64,000 nt of DNA from Holotrichia oblita (Eukaryota; Arthropoda; Insecta; Coleoptera; Scarabaeidae): NCBI GenBank assembly GCA_023690525.1, contig CM043017.1:160383518-160447517 (forward strand), read 5' to 3'. How positions within the stretch are numbered: the stretch's first letter is position 1; each line of letters begins with the position of its first letter. Both the position numbers and the translations under genes were made by a program. The notes beneath the pieces were generated by a model. It was not told where the DNA came from and ran no database searches. It was given only the letters and a program-made list of their open reading frames with translations. Shown piece after piece: positions 12,833 to 24,093 of the stretch.

Positions 12833-14625
12833 ATTTAAAAAAATGAATCAATTTTGGTTGTAATATTTCATTATAAATAAATACTTTATTCCTTTACATT
12901 TTTTAATGTAATAATTTCGTTTTAAATCCGCCGAGGTGACATATACAACCTTTTTATTGCGTACGTTCCTGCATCTAAGCCCAAGGTGCTGAGAGGAATC
13001 GCCACAGAACACACTAAGCGAACACCAGTCACTAGGCTATGGTGCCCTATGGTGAAGTTCTCAGCAGACTATAATACACGTAGCGCGTTAACTTTAGTAA
13101 GATTAAATTTGTGTCTGTTCATCTCTTGCAAGGCTTTACATTATGTTTTAAATTTTGTGCATTTCAAAAGGGAGCAGTCAAGAGTGCAGTGAGAGTGAAT
13201 GCAATGGTTTCAATAAATTGTTAATTTTTTTTTGTATCGCTTCCGTTATTTCCATTTTCACTCAAATAAGTACCTTTAGAACGACTGTATACCCTTTTAA
13301 ATTGCCTAGTGGCGTCGTTAAGGCATCTTGTTACTTGCGTATCCTTTGGTGATTATAGACTTTAGAACCACAAATCCAGGATCTCTAGGCAGGCCCGTTA
13401 AGGGTTCCAAATCTTCAGGTAATCATACTAGTTTAAATATGGGATGAAACGATGTTATTAAAATCAGTTTTTTGATTTCAGACATATGCCTCCTTAGAGA
13501 TTTAAAAAAATGCTTTGCAATAATATCTGCGTAAGAAAGGTTGTCATCTCTAGTCGTTATGTGATAATTGCGTTAGTTGCAACTGTTTAACTACAATAAC
13601 AGTTTGGATTTTTTGAAGAGTATTTCATACCAAAGACATTCATTTCATTCGTATGAAAAATTTAGCTAATGATTCTAGTTTAAGGTCTTCAAAAGTACTT
13701 TTTTAGAAGCTGAGGTATGGAATCATAGTTATAAAGGGTTCCATCTTGTGGGAGAGAAATGAAATTAAACTGTATCCTATTGTTATTTCTATTGTTATGT
13801 TTTTGTTGTATTCAAGCTTCATTTTGGATTTAGGTTCATCGAAATCAGTAATCCGAGATTTGTGCAGCTGCTAGAAACCTCTATCAAATAACTAACTTTA
13901 TTGAGGCACTCATTGAAGCGACTGTAAAAGCAATATTATTCTGAAAATTCTGAATGTTTGTGAAATTTTGATGAATTAAGAAAATTATCCCTCAAGAATA
14001 ATCTGTATGGTAAGACAGTAGCACTATTGACCAGGCCATTGAGCCCTATGGCGGTGGAAATTTCGACTCAGATGACATTCAAGTTTTCATCGCCGTCAGG
14101 TTTTGACGGTCACCACTTTGTAGTTGATTGTATTGCAAAATATGCGTCGCCCAGATCGGCTTTACTGTAATACAGTTTTTAGGCAATGAACCTATTCAAA
14201 TATTTTTAAACATTATGGGACATTATGGGTTATACAATGGAGTTGACTGAAAAAGAGTTGATATCTTTTCTTGTGCTACTCATTGTAATATGATTTAATT
14301 TTCTACCCAGCTTTCAAATAAGTATGTCATTTAACCAAAAATTTTCATCATTTTTGACTGGCTATTTACTGAATTTTTCTATGTACGAAAGAAGAAAAAT
14401 GTCTGATGAAGGAGACTCAAGGATTTACCAAGCTATTCAAATTATTATTTTGACAATATCGTCACTAGTTTTATCCTTTTATCGAAGCTACTTGATCGAA
14501 ATCTGGTTGGATCGGCAGTATTTCTTAAAGGAGCTGCTGGAACTAGCGGAAGCCATTCAACAAGAAGATTTTAGAGTAGAGTGGAAGTACTGTCTGTACG
14601 ATGTTAAGGTCAAAAAGGAAGGAAA
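12833..14625. other. No gene recognised; unassigned 112-codon frame
   Basis: AT-rich sequence. A plus-strand frame at 14324-14662 has a hydrophobic segment (IIILTISSLVLSFY) followed by a charged stretch (KELLELAEAIQQEDFRVEW). Its last codons run into the foldback element that follows. I do not recognise it; it could be a chance frame or a scrap of an old gene or element. A 15-base phrase from it (caacaagaagatttt, about 14559) recurs at 15123, just beyond the foldback. Confidence 0.35.
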
Positions 14626-15127
14626 TGTTGGGATAGGCAGCCAAAATCAAACGATGATTTAAAAAATCTCCATTTAATATACTAAGCTTTCGGTAATTAG
14701 TTTTTACCTTCTTCAGAGAAAAATTGTGGAGAAGACGATGCTGACAATAGATTTAAACATGTATCCTACTAGACCAAAAGCACATTATAAAATATTGGAA
14801 AAATTTAAATAGATAATGTTTTAATTCACAGTTGCATTAATTCTAAAAAATCGATTGATGGTATAATTTAATCAGATTAACTACCGCATGTCTGACATTG
14901 AAACAGAGATTTCTAGTGCAACTGTGTATTAAAACATTCTCTTTTTAAATTTTTCTAATATTTTATTATGTGCTTTTGGTCTGGTATACAACATGTTTAA
15001 ATCTAGTATTAGGATCGTTTTCTCCACATTTTTTCTCTGAAGAAGGTAAAAACTAATTACCGAAAGCTTAGAATATTAAATGGAGATTTTTTAAATCATC
15101 ATTTGATTTTGACTGCCTATCCCAACA
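14626..15127. repeat. Foldback element, two ~214-bp arms
   Basis: A near-symmetric inverted repeat. The left arm at about 14626-14839 starts tgttgggataggcag, and the right arm at about 14914-15127 is its reverse complement. The arms are roughly 90% alike by eye and the loop is about 74 bp. Both arms contain ctaagctttcggtaattagt and a 'ccttcttcagag' block. There is no coding sequence. No clear flanking duplication was found. It could be a foldback or MITE-type DNA element, or two inverted copies of a short repeat. Confidence 0.8.
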
Positions 15128-15857
15128 AGAAGATTTTGTTGTTGTTGGTATCAGTACAGGATTGACGAAAAAATGTATAGAGGAGTTGATCAGTTTGATA
15201 AACTCCTTTCTTCCTGCAGTATAGTTTGACTTCCAAGCGAGACTGGTGACTGAAACTCAATTGTTAAATCTTACATTTTTAGATAAAAGTGTTGTACCTT
15301 CAACAAATCTTAATTCAAAACAAGCCCACAGCTTTTATTTAGAAGTATATTTGGAAAGCAAATCATCAGAATCAGCAATTCAAGCAGAATTTTTAACAAG
15401 AAACTTACAAGGGTGGTGGTTGGTGAATGGTAGAAATAAAATGAAGAAATCGATGGCATAGTGCTAAGAATTGCAAATACGGTTAGAACTGCTGAATATC
15501 TAACCAAAGAAAAACAAATTGAATGAAACGTTTATTGGGTAGTATACTTTGAAGTGATTCAACTTGATCTTTTTCAACATATGTTTACTTTATTAGTGCT
15601 TTGGCTTGTTCTTTTACAATGGGATTTGTGTTGTTGGGCTTTGTATTTTTACATTTACGGCTAACTGCTAATGTTGTTATGCATTCTTTGTGACTTTTTT
15701 ATTACTTCACAACATATATAGTAAACCGCATTTTTATGGTGTTGAGTACATTGGAGATATCAAGACACATGGATATGGGGGGAGGAAATAGAATTTTTAG
15801 CATTCTGCAAAAGAATTTTACGGTAGTAACAGGATTTAATAGTTATTTACGAACCAA
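15128..15857. other. No gene recognised
   Basis: AT-rich. A 71-codon frame at 15246-15461 has no recognisable motif and is probably chance. Confidence 0.45.
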
Positions 15858-15955
15858 GTGCGTGAAATCATATTTCGCGAATGAGTGACCAGTTTAAAGC
15901 GCGAGCCGTAAGGCGAGCGCTTTATGGACACGAATTCGCGAAATGTTTCACGCAC
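15858..15955. repeat. Nested inverted repeat (hairpin), GC-richer than surroundings
   Basis: The outer arms gtgcgtgaaatcatatttcg (from 15858) and aattcgcgaaatgtttcacg (within 15929-15955) are inverted copies with small gaps. Inside them a perfect 8-bp stem, taaagcgc at 15895-15902 with gcgcttta at 15917-15924, encloses a 14-base loop. A related motif (ttttttgtac at 15971, gtacaaaaaa at 16380) also forms an inverted pair about 400 bp apart, so the hairpin may be part of a larger non-autonomous element. Confidence 0.6.
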
Positions 15956-17985
15956 GAAGTTTGTACAATATTTTTTGTACGAGAACTATAATAATAATAT
16001 ATATTGTTAAATACGTAATCGTGTATGACACACTACTAATCTCTTGATATTAATTAAAAAAATTTGAGTTGGCAGTATTGATTATTTGAAATGACATTTA
16101 ATTTAAAATTATCAAATTCAAAATGGTAATTTATATAATATTTGTTGCTGTTCTGACATTGAATTACATACCTTGCAAATATATCAATTTCTATTTCATT
16201 TCCTTTTATTTTCATAGGAACTGGGTAGCATAGTATTAAGGTTAGGAATTTATGATTTTAAAATGTCACTAAATTAATCAAGTTCCAGTAAGTACCAACT
16301 TTACTTCTACGCACTCGTGCTTAAAGTGACTTTTTACGCACGCAAATCGAATCGTGAAATGACAGGTTTTGATAAGCGAGTACAAAAAAGGATTTTAGAA
16401 AGTACGGATGTTACTTAGCTGAAGACGTCCTTTAGTAAGATTTGCAAAATAGGCAAATTGTATAGACGAAGTTTCCGATTCACGCTCTTATTTCCGGATA
16501 TATGTACATATTTAAGCACATCATAAATGAATATATATGTACATATTTGTGATAAAACAATATAATGGATCTAAGCAAACAGCAATCGCCCTATAATTAG
16601 CCCCCATAAACAAAATGTTTTAACGTTCTCTTAAAGTATGCGAGCTAAACGTCTTCGAGAAACCCGTAATGCTATTCATGAATGTGACTGTGCGGATGTA
16701 TTAAAGTGAAGTCGGTCGCTTTATGTAGGCGTTCTTGAAATATTAACCAGGAGGTAAGGATATTTTTTGAGTACCGAGCGTGGAGCGTGGCTAAAGTAAG
16801 TCCACTTCGATTTTAATGAATTGTAAAGTACCTACTATGCAAATTCTCTAACGTACTGTGGTTGTTAGTAGAATGCTAAGTTGTTTATTAATTACGAGAG
16901 CAATTTGTTTTACGTGAGTCTGCTGTATCGTAAAGCTTAGATTTTTTTAAATTTTCTTTCAGTATTGAACGCATGACTGTATCCGACCTTGCACGAAGTA
17001 CTTAGATTATAATTTATAATTGATTATCGTTCTTCGGCTAGTTCCATATCAAGACTTTTTTTGTAAATTAATCGATGTTGAAGTACACTCACTCAGTGTA
17101 TATAAAGACCCGGCGAATGTCGCGCTCTTATTACAATCTTTCGATTTACAAAGACGAATATTTTCATGGATTTTACTACGAGAATGTATCGTGGTTGTCT
17201 TTCTCTTTACTATACAAAGAAAAACAATTTGATTTCGCTTTCCAAGTCATTTATCTCTCATGTATCCTCAGTAAACATGAAAAAATTAGATATACTTTTA
17301 AGCACACATCTGAACAATTCGGAAGCCAAGCAATATCGAATATAGTGGTGTTGTGTCTCTAACAGTGTTAGTTAATAGTATCGTTTTCGGTGGTGTCATC
17401 ACATTTGTAGTAATGTTAATTCTACTCACTCAGATAATTTAGCAAGAAGAGAATGAGGTAATAAACAATAATTTATTCAATACTGAAGTAAAAAATCTAA
17501 ATATACACAAAAATATAAATTTTGATCTTATAGTTCTTTCAACGATATAGCGACCTAATAATTGTTTGCATATTAGAGTTATCTTCTACCTTTGAAAAAG
17601 CTAATTAGTGTCTATTATCCATACAAAAGAAATTACAAACAAGCTATTGGCGATTGTTAAACTTTACAATTGCAATCATTTGGTCGAGTCGTTATATTGT
17701 TGAAAGAACTAGACACAGAGTAGTATAGATATGTATATAATGGGACCACACATAGGGTGCAATGTAATGCAATTAAACAAAAGGTATTAATATCTGTCCG
17801 AAATAAGTTTGGGTATGGGTGTGTAGCAGCGTAGGTCTTAGGCCAAATGCCTACAGGTAACTATGCAGCGACAAAAAATCAACTGCTAATCTAAATTTTC
17901 TTTGGCAAGGGAGTTAGAATCCGTTTTGAGATCGTGCAAGGAGATTAGTATCGTTAAACAGATTTCATTTTTAATCGTGACAGTG
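15956..17985. other. No gene recognised
   Basis: AT-rich sequence apart from the possible right arm at about 16340-16389 of the element suggested for the preceding hairpin. The frames between 17020 and 17362 overlap each other and show no motif. Confidence 0.45.
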
Positions 17986-17989
17986 TAGA

Positions 17990-18960
17990 CAGTAACTATA
18001 CAACACAGGGTGCCAATAAGGAAAGGCAGTTACCAAGGAGATGGACTGGAGGTTCCTTCCTATTATGTGAATGATCTCCCGGAAATAACAACACATACCA
18101 CTACATTATTTGCGGATGATACAGCAGTTATAATGCGATCAACTAATGAAGAGATTGAACCTGATGTAAATGCACTTGAAGTTTCAATATATGGTTTCAA
18201 CAAAATGATTTAAAATTAAATATTGAGAAAACGGCTTTTATCATATTTGAGTACTTTGGAAAGTGTAAAAAGACATACATATCACAAGTGACTCATTGTT
18301 AGTTAAATTTCTTGGCCTTGAGATAGATTCATAACTAAATTGGAAAAAAACTTATTAGCTATTTAGCTACAAACCTTTTTAACCTGAAATACAATGCATC
18401 CTGTAGAGAGGAGTTTAATGTGAACAAGATATTTACCTTAACTGGGTTGCATATCTATGGATGCGTAGTATCTGTTAAAGAAAATTATGAACTCTTTCAA
18501 GACCAACAGCTTCAACACTCTTACGGCAAGAGAGCTTCGTGGAACTATCTTCTACCGCCACAAATTACAAAGGCAATGGTTAGTAAAAGTGTAATTTCAC
18601 AAATTGTAAAAGTTATAACCACTTACCTGTAAAACTGAAAGAAATGCCAAATAGACAGTTTAAAATACATATTAGATAATTGTTGTTATATACAGTATTT
18701 TGTGACAGTGGAGAATTTTTCTCTAGTAACCTGTAACTGTGTTTTATAAATAATGTAAACATTTGATTTTGTGGACCTTTTTTCAGTTCAACTGTGGTTA
18801 TGTTGTATTTTATATATGACTGTAATTTAAGAATTTTTTGATTTGTGTACATTGTACTACTGTATGTATGAGTCCTAACTATTTTGACTCTTTACTCTTG
18901 ACTTTTCCACACATGTATGTATATGTATAATAGATTTCAAAATAAAACATTAAACATTGA
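17990..18960 (+). mobile_element. Old LINE remnant, RT to 3' end
   Basis: Decayed non-LTR element on the plus strand. The 18010-18213 frame has YVNDLPEITTHTTTLFADDTAVIM: the conserved NDLP helix and the catalytic FADD with both Asp. After frame changes come LKLNIEKTAFIIF and FLGLEID (the KxLG region). Much later LPVKLKEMPNRQFKIHI and 'CDSGEFF' match the closing part of Jockey-type LINEs. The 3' end is A-rich (caaaataaaacattaaacattg, ending about 18960). Upstream RT and endonuclease are absent. Its motifs differ from families A and B, so it is another lineage. Confidence 0.6.
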
Positions 18961-18974
18961 ACGCACTACTTGTT

Positions 18975-19560
18975 CTATAGGCCCGTAGGGTTCTTTCTGG
19001 CCACAATACGAACTGCGGCGGAGGAGGTCCAAGCGTCATCTCCATTGCTGCAAGCAATCCTCTGAACCTTGCCAATGACGTTTTTTGCATAGCCAAATCT
19101 AGCTTTGTATCTCTCGCCCAACGACACAGAGGTTGTAGAATGTACTATAACTCTTGCATGCAAACATTCCTCTACGGGTCCAAAAGGTCCTCGTGGCTTT
19201 ATTTGTCACACATTCTAAGAGTGACTGGTATTTGATCTCAGCAAATATATCTTAGTGTCGAAAATGGTTGAACAGTGGAGTTTGGATTTTCTTCAAGCGA
19301 ATAAGACCATAGTCGTTTTTCTAACGTTTACGTTTAATCCTTCTTTTTTTGCAGCATTTTGTCACGAGTCTGAGTGCGACTTACCCTTCAATTCGCCGCA
19401 GATCATGATGGTGATATTATTTCCTGTGCATGAAAGTCCACTGTCTGAAGATCAGAAAGCAGGCCGACCAGCACTAAGATGAACAGCAAAGGTGACAACA
19501 CTTCGCCCTGTGGGCAGCCAGTTGCTACTGTTGGCTTTATAGTTTCTTACCATGGCGTTG
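18975..19560 (-). mobile_element. R1-like LINE fragment
   Basis: Minus-strand RT remnant. From 19540 downward it reads VATGCPQGEVLSPLLF, equivalent to the 'PQGGVLSPLL' motif of R1-clade RTs, followed by LVGLLSDL. A later piece reads GLNVNVRKTTMVLF, like the R1 'GLSVNPxKTxLVLF' block. A final frame (19163-18975) ends with VIGKVQRIAC, like the 'KVQRxAC' block of R1 elements. Many frameshifts and stops; the YADD motif is not visible. It lies tail to tail with the LINE remnant just before it. R1 affinity is inferred from motifs only. Confidence 0.5.
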
Positions 19561-21840
19561 ATCCAAAAATAGCAAAATTATAGCATCAATTTGAATTTCA
19601 AAATACAAAGGAACTTAGTTATGCTGAACTAAGCTAGTTTCTACAGTTCTATCTAGGTGAGAGATATTTTAGCCCAAATTACTGGAATATTTGGTCCATC
19701 TGAACAGGTCACTGGGGATCCACTTACCATAAAAGGAAATAATTTATTTGAATCAATTCTTTTTAAAAGCTTGAGAGTCAAAGAGGTAAGAGCGGCTGAC
19801 AATGGCCACGGCAGAACTTATGGTTCGAATAAATTAATATTTACTGTTGCATATGCATTTTTTATCAACGCTAACGCTGTTTTATGATAAATAATGAAAC
19901 ATGTGAACACTACTTCTCTTACTAAAGATTATATATCTGACCTGTTATTTTGTGTATCTCTACATTTTCATCATCATACGTCATGGAAAGTCGTATATGA
20001 AATCACAATTAACTGCTTAGCAGCTATCTTTGCATCGATTTGTGTTGTATATTGCCCTAAGATGTGGCTGCTTCCACGAGGTATGAGGTATGTTTTGGTT
20101 AAAGGCTATCTATATTGACTCAATGCAAATAAAAGTTATTCTATATTGAGATTAAAATTATTTAAGATTGGTAGGGGGTGGTTACAAAGATTGGAAATTT
20201 TTATAGAGGACTAAATGTTGTGGAATGAGCTAGACACAACCTACATTTAAAATGATCAATAATTAGTTTAGCTATCGACTGAGACATTTATGAGAAGAAA
20301 TTGCATACAAACATCACACTTAAACTTAATTTTTCGAAAAATGAACTAGCACAAATGCAAGAAGGACTGACATTTGGGGTAGTATAGTGCACATCACCTG
20401 TTCAATAAATGCTCTCAATAGCTTAGAGATGGCTTTGTTGTATTTGGTTATTGAAGAGAGAGTAACATTTTTACATGAAACAAAGAATATGATAGAAAAA
20501 AAAGAAACCACAACTAGTCTACAATTTTATATTTACTTAAGGCTTGAAAAGAGAATTCTCCCATTTGCTTTATTTGGTAGAAGCCACAGTTCCGCAATAA
20601 TATATTTTCGTGTATTGAAAGTGGAAAATTAATTCTCGTTATAGCAGTTATAGTTTTGGGAACTTTCCGACCTGAATCACACTGGAAATGTCTACAAAAT
20701 ACGTTAGAACTTGTGGTTCTATTCGCAGTTACTTTGGTGGCTACATATTACGTTTACCAGCAAAACATAATCTCGTTAGGTCCTGTGATAACTTACTAAA
20801 AATCTTAGAATACGTTTAGAAGGAAGGAACAAAAACTGTCACCATTACAAATTGTATACATCAACTTCATTTTTAATTAAGAGACTAATGAGCCGTAAAC
20901 TAAAAGTGTTTTAATTTTTTATTTCACAATGATAGTCACAACGAAATAAATAACAACGTTGCTGTTTCTACAATAGGAAATGACATCTAAACAATTGAAC
21001 TCCTACTGTGCCATTTTTCCTGAATATCTTATTGTCTTCCGTCTATATGGCTGGCGAAATTCAAATAGAAACGAAACTATCAAGACACAAGCAATTGTAT
21101 ATTGAGAAAAGATAGGATTGGAAATGCTTAATAATGCTTCTTACCGGTTTTTATCGAATATATTTCGGTGTGCTGCATAAAATACGTTTTGGTTGAATTC
21201 GATCCAGGACCGATTCTTTTTGCATTTGCATTCAAGCGGACAATAATGGTGTGTCCTATTCATTTCATACTATAATCAAACTGAAATACCATTTATATTT
21301 TATCTAGAGGTACTACTCTGTAATGTATAGTCCTTGCGGATAATACTCTTTTATTCATCATTGTCTAAAGATAATTATATACCCTGTATTGAGAAAGGTA
21401 ATTATTAAACCTTGTCAATACAATCACCCAGAACCGAATTATTGCTAACTAATTATAAAACAGTATTGGAAATAACTGTACATGGCATTCCTACGTAGAC
21501 AGTTTGTATTCTTCCAATAGTAAAAAATATTCAATGAATGTATCTTTGTCTTCTTAGAATTCACGATTTTAATTAACAATTAAGTGTGTTTTATTAAACC
21601 AATTGAAAAGCAATTAAAATACGGAATTTAAACCACTGAATTGCTAAATAGGACGATGTTGTAGAAATAGTGCGAAGTAAAACAATCGTAGTTCATTTAG
21701 AATAATACAAAGAATAATGCTGAGAAAAACGTGATAAATGATAATATCCTAGCCTCTTCTACGTATGAATTATAAACGATACATGTTTAGTTGGACTACA
21801 GAGCTATGAATTTCGTTATCGAATAAAACTTAATATCACC
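19561..21840. other. No gene recognised
   Basis: AT-rich. Frames at 19657-19887 and 19894-20118 have no family signature. No paired ends, RNA genes or long repeats seen. Confidence 0.45.
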
Positions 21841-22199
21841 ATGTCAATTTTTTACGGGCTGAATTGAAAAATTGAAAGGAATGAGCCCTGCCTCTTACTG
21901 ATTCCAAAAAATTGAAGTTTTGAAGATTTTTTAGATGGCTTATTATTATTTTGAATATTGCTTAACAATCTGAAGTTTCTATCATGAATAGTTCGTGAAA
22001 TAATTCTGAAACACGAAATCTGTTTCCTATTTTTGGAAATCCAACTTGGACAACAATATCTACTTGATTGAAGACAATTTTCAAACAAAGTTTAAAATTA
22101 TCTGTAATAGGTCAGAAAATTTGTCAGGGCTTTCGTAAAATGCCTGATTTCGAAATTTAAAAAAAGTAGAAGTGGAAGAGGTGGGGCTGGAACGGCTTT

Positions 22200-23130
22200 G
22201 AAAATTTACTATTTGGAAAATGTGAACGCTAACTAAGGCTAAAATTGTGGACCAACGTTGAACAAACTTAAAATAATCTGAAACAATTTACAAAAGTTGG
22301 ATTCGTAAAACAGAGAGACGCTTGGAGAAATTTTGATTCTTGTTTCTTCCTTATTTTGTCAACTAGGCATCACAGAAATCTAAAACTTTGGAGCAATACA
22401 GAACAAACCTCGACTAATCCGAAATAGTTTTTAAAATTTCCATTTTCACTAAAGTTGAGACGAACTCACAAGAAAATCACGCTTCTCAATTATTTTCTAA
22501 ACTATGCATGTTAGTAGGCAGGAAACTATATAGACTAAACATAGACAACCTGGAATAGTTTTTAAAACTTTTAGACCATGTTAGAACAATGTTCAGAATA
22601 ACCTCGAACAACCATAAAGGTTTTAAGTTTCGTACTTTCATCTTGGCACAAGATTTGGAACAACTAGAACCATGAATAAGAAAATTTCTAATAAAAAAAA
22701 AACGGGAGTAAGTCTAAAATAATTTTTATGATAATGAAAGTTTTAACATGTTAAAACAATTCCAAAACGATCTGGTACAATTCTTAGATGTTTCATTTTC
22801 AGGGGGAGGTGGTCGATGCCGACAGTTCGGTTTTCTGTATTATGAAATATCTACGTTAGAAGAAACAACTTGGAAGAGTGTTCAGAATAACTAGAACAGC
22901 CTGACGCAACCGCCAAAACTTCTCCCAACATTTTCGTTTTTCAACAGATTTGATTCTAATTTCGAAATTTTGGAATACTTTGGAATTGTAAAAAAAGGCA
23001 TAGCTAGAAAACTGTTTTTTTCCCATTTTTTTCAAATTGGTAGTGATATTATTTTGCAAAACAATGTAGAACAAACTTACAATAGTTTGATAGAACTTTC
23101 AGAATTTCGAAAAGTTTGCCAGCCTATGGA
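22200..23130. repeat. Region of decayed, recurring short phrases
   Basis: A loose theme recurs about six times: 'gaacaa(c/t)', then 'agaataa' or 'aaataat', then 'c(t)gaaaca/ggaata', then 'ttttaaaa(t)tt'. Examples are near 22259, 22402, 22545, 22590, 22745, 22868 and 23065. Spacing is irregular (about 45-200 bp) and the copies are poor. It may be an old tandem array or just AT-rich low-complexity sequence. Confidence 0.3.
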
Positions 23131-23329
23131 ATTTCTTATTTTTATAAATTGAAATGCATTACTGCTTTTTTTAATTTATACTACTCAAAATATTGACTTA
23201 TGTATTGTCATGGCAACGTGGATTACGACCAAAACAATTAACAATAGCTTCTGTCAGAAATATCAGCGCTTGTATGATCTGAAACTTGCATAGCTATATC
23301 ACAATTAGAAAAATGGTTCTAAGTGAAAC

Positions 23330-23720
23330 ATTTGAATAGAAAAGCCGTGGGAAATGTTCAAATCTTGGAAAAAGTGCAGTCTACGATCATCAGTAGAATA
23401 AAAGCTGGAGTTGGAATTAATCAAAAGCCTGTTTCTAGGCGACCATGTAAAATTTGAGGTAACAATTTAAATGACCTAACTTAGGAAGCCAATATCTTCC
23501 TTTAGTATTTAAACCAATAGATTCAGGAATAAACGAGGAATATATGTGTGTCCAAAAACGTTACGGAAATCGCTGAAGAGACCAAGCACATATTCAACAA
23601 AGACCAAACTTGTTTAAATAGCTCCAGATGATAATTTCGAAACCCTTTTTATTTCTGATAAAAGTTGTTTTCAAATAAGAGGCAAATATGGACAATATGC
23701 ACACGGCTTGATAACATGGA
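23330..23720 (+). mobile_element. Tc1-like transposase scrap
   Basis: Two short conserved pieces on the plus strand: a helix-turn-helix-like segment near 23370-23450 (KVQSTIISRIKAGVGINQKPV, interrupted by a stop) and, near 23640-23705, FISDKSCFQIRGKYGQYAHG. The latter resembles the first catalytic block of Tc1-type transposases, where the Asp lies in 'SDES.F'. Nothing after this block is recognisable. No inverted ends found. Confidence 0.4.
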
Positions 23721-24093
23721 CATGTTGGAAGAATACACAAATATAATAAAATAGATAACGGTTACTTCATTATACTACAGACCATATATAGTATTGCGAG
23801 AGGTAATACTGCTATATATATCATAACAAATTGTAATTAATAATAATAATAATAATAGCAGTTTATTGGTAAATTCAAACAATACAATAGTTTATAGAAT
23901 AGTACCAAATTATAGATTTACCAAAAGGTTCAGAATCAGCTGCTTGCAGCAGGCAGCTGGTCTTCCTTCTGAACCTGGCCAAAATAAGCACACGCATAAA
24001 TCTAAACACAAATAAAAGAAAGCAATTGCAGAACTAACTAAGTACTAATTGGGATAGTAAAGAAAAAAGAAAAAAAAACAAACAACACGCCAC

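Noticed and set aside
17020..17362. Two overlapping plus-strand frames of 70 and 95 codons
   Set aside because: No family motif, AT-rich amino-acid content, and they overlap each other in different frames; chance is enough.
18001..18015. acacagggtgcc as a mariner left end
   Set aside because: It resembles the complement of caccctg, but there is no TA directly before it and no partner in range. It lies at the edge of an RT frame.
19657..20118. Two plus-strand frames of 76 and 74 codons as a small gene
   Set aside because: No motif, no splice signals that would join them, and ordinary AT-rich composition.
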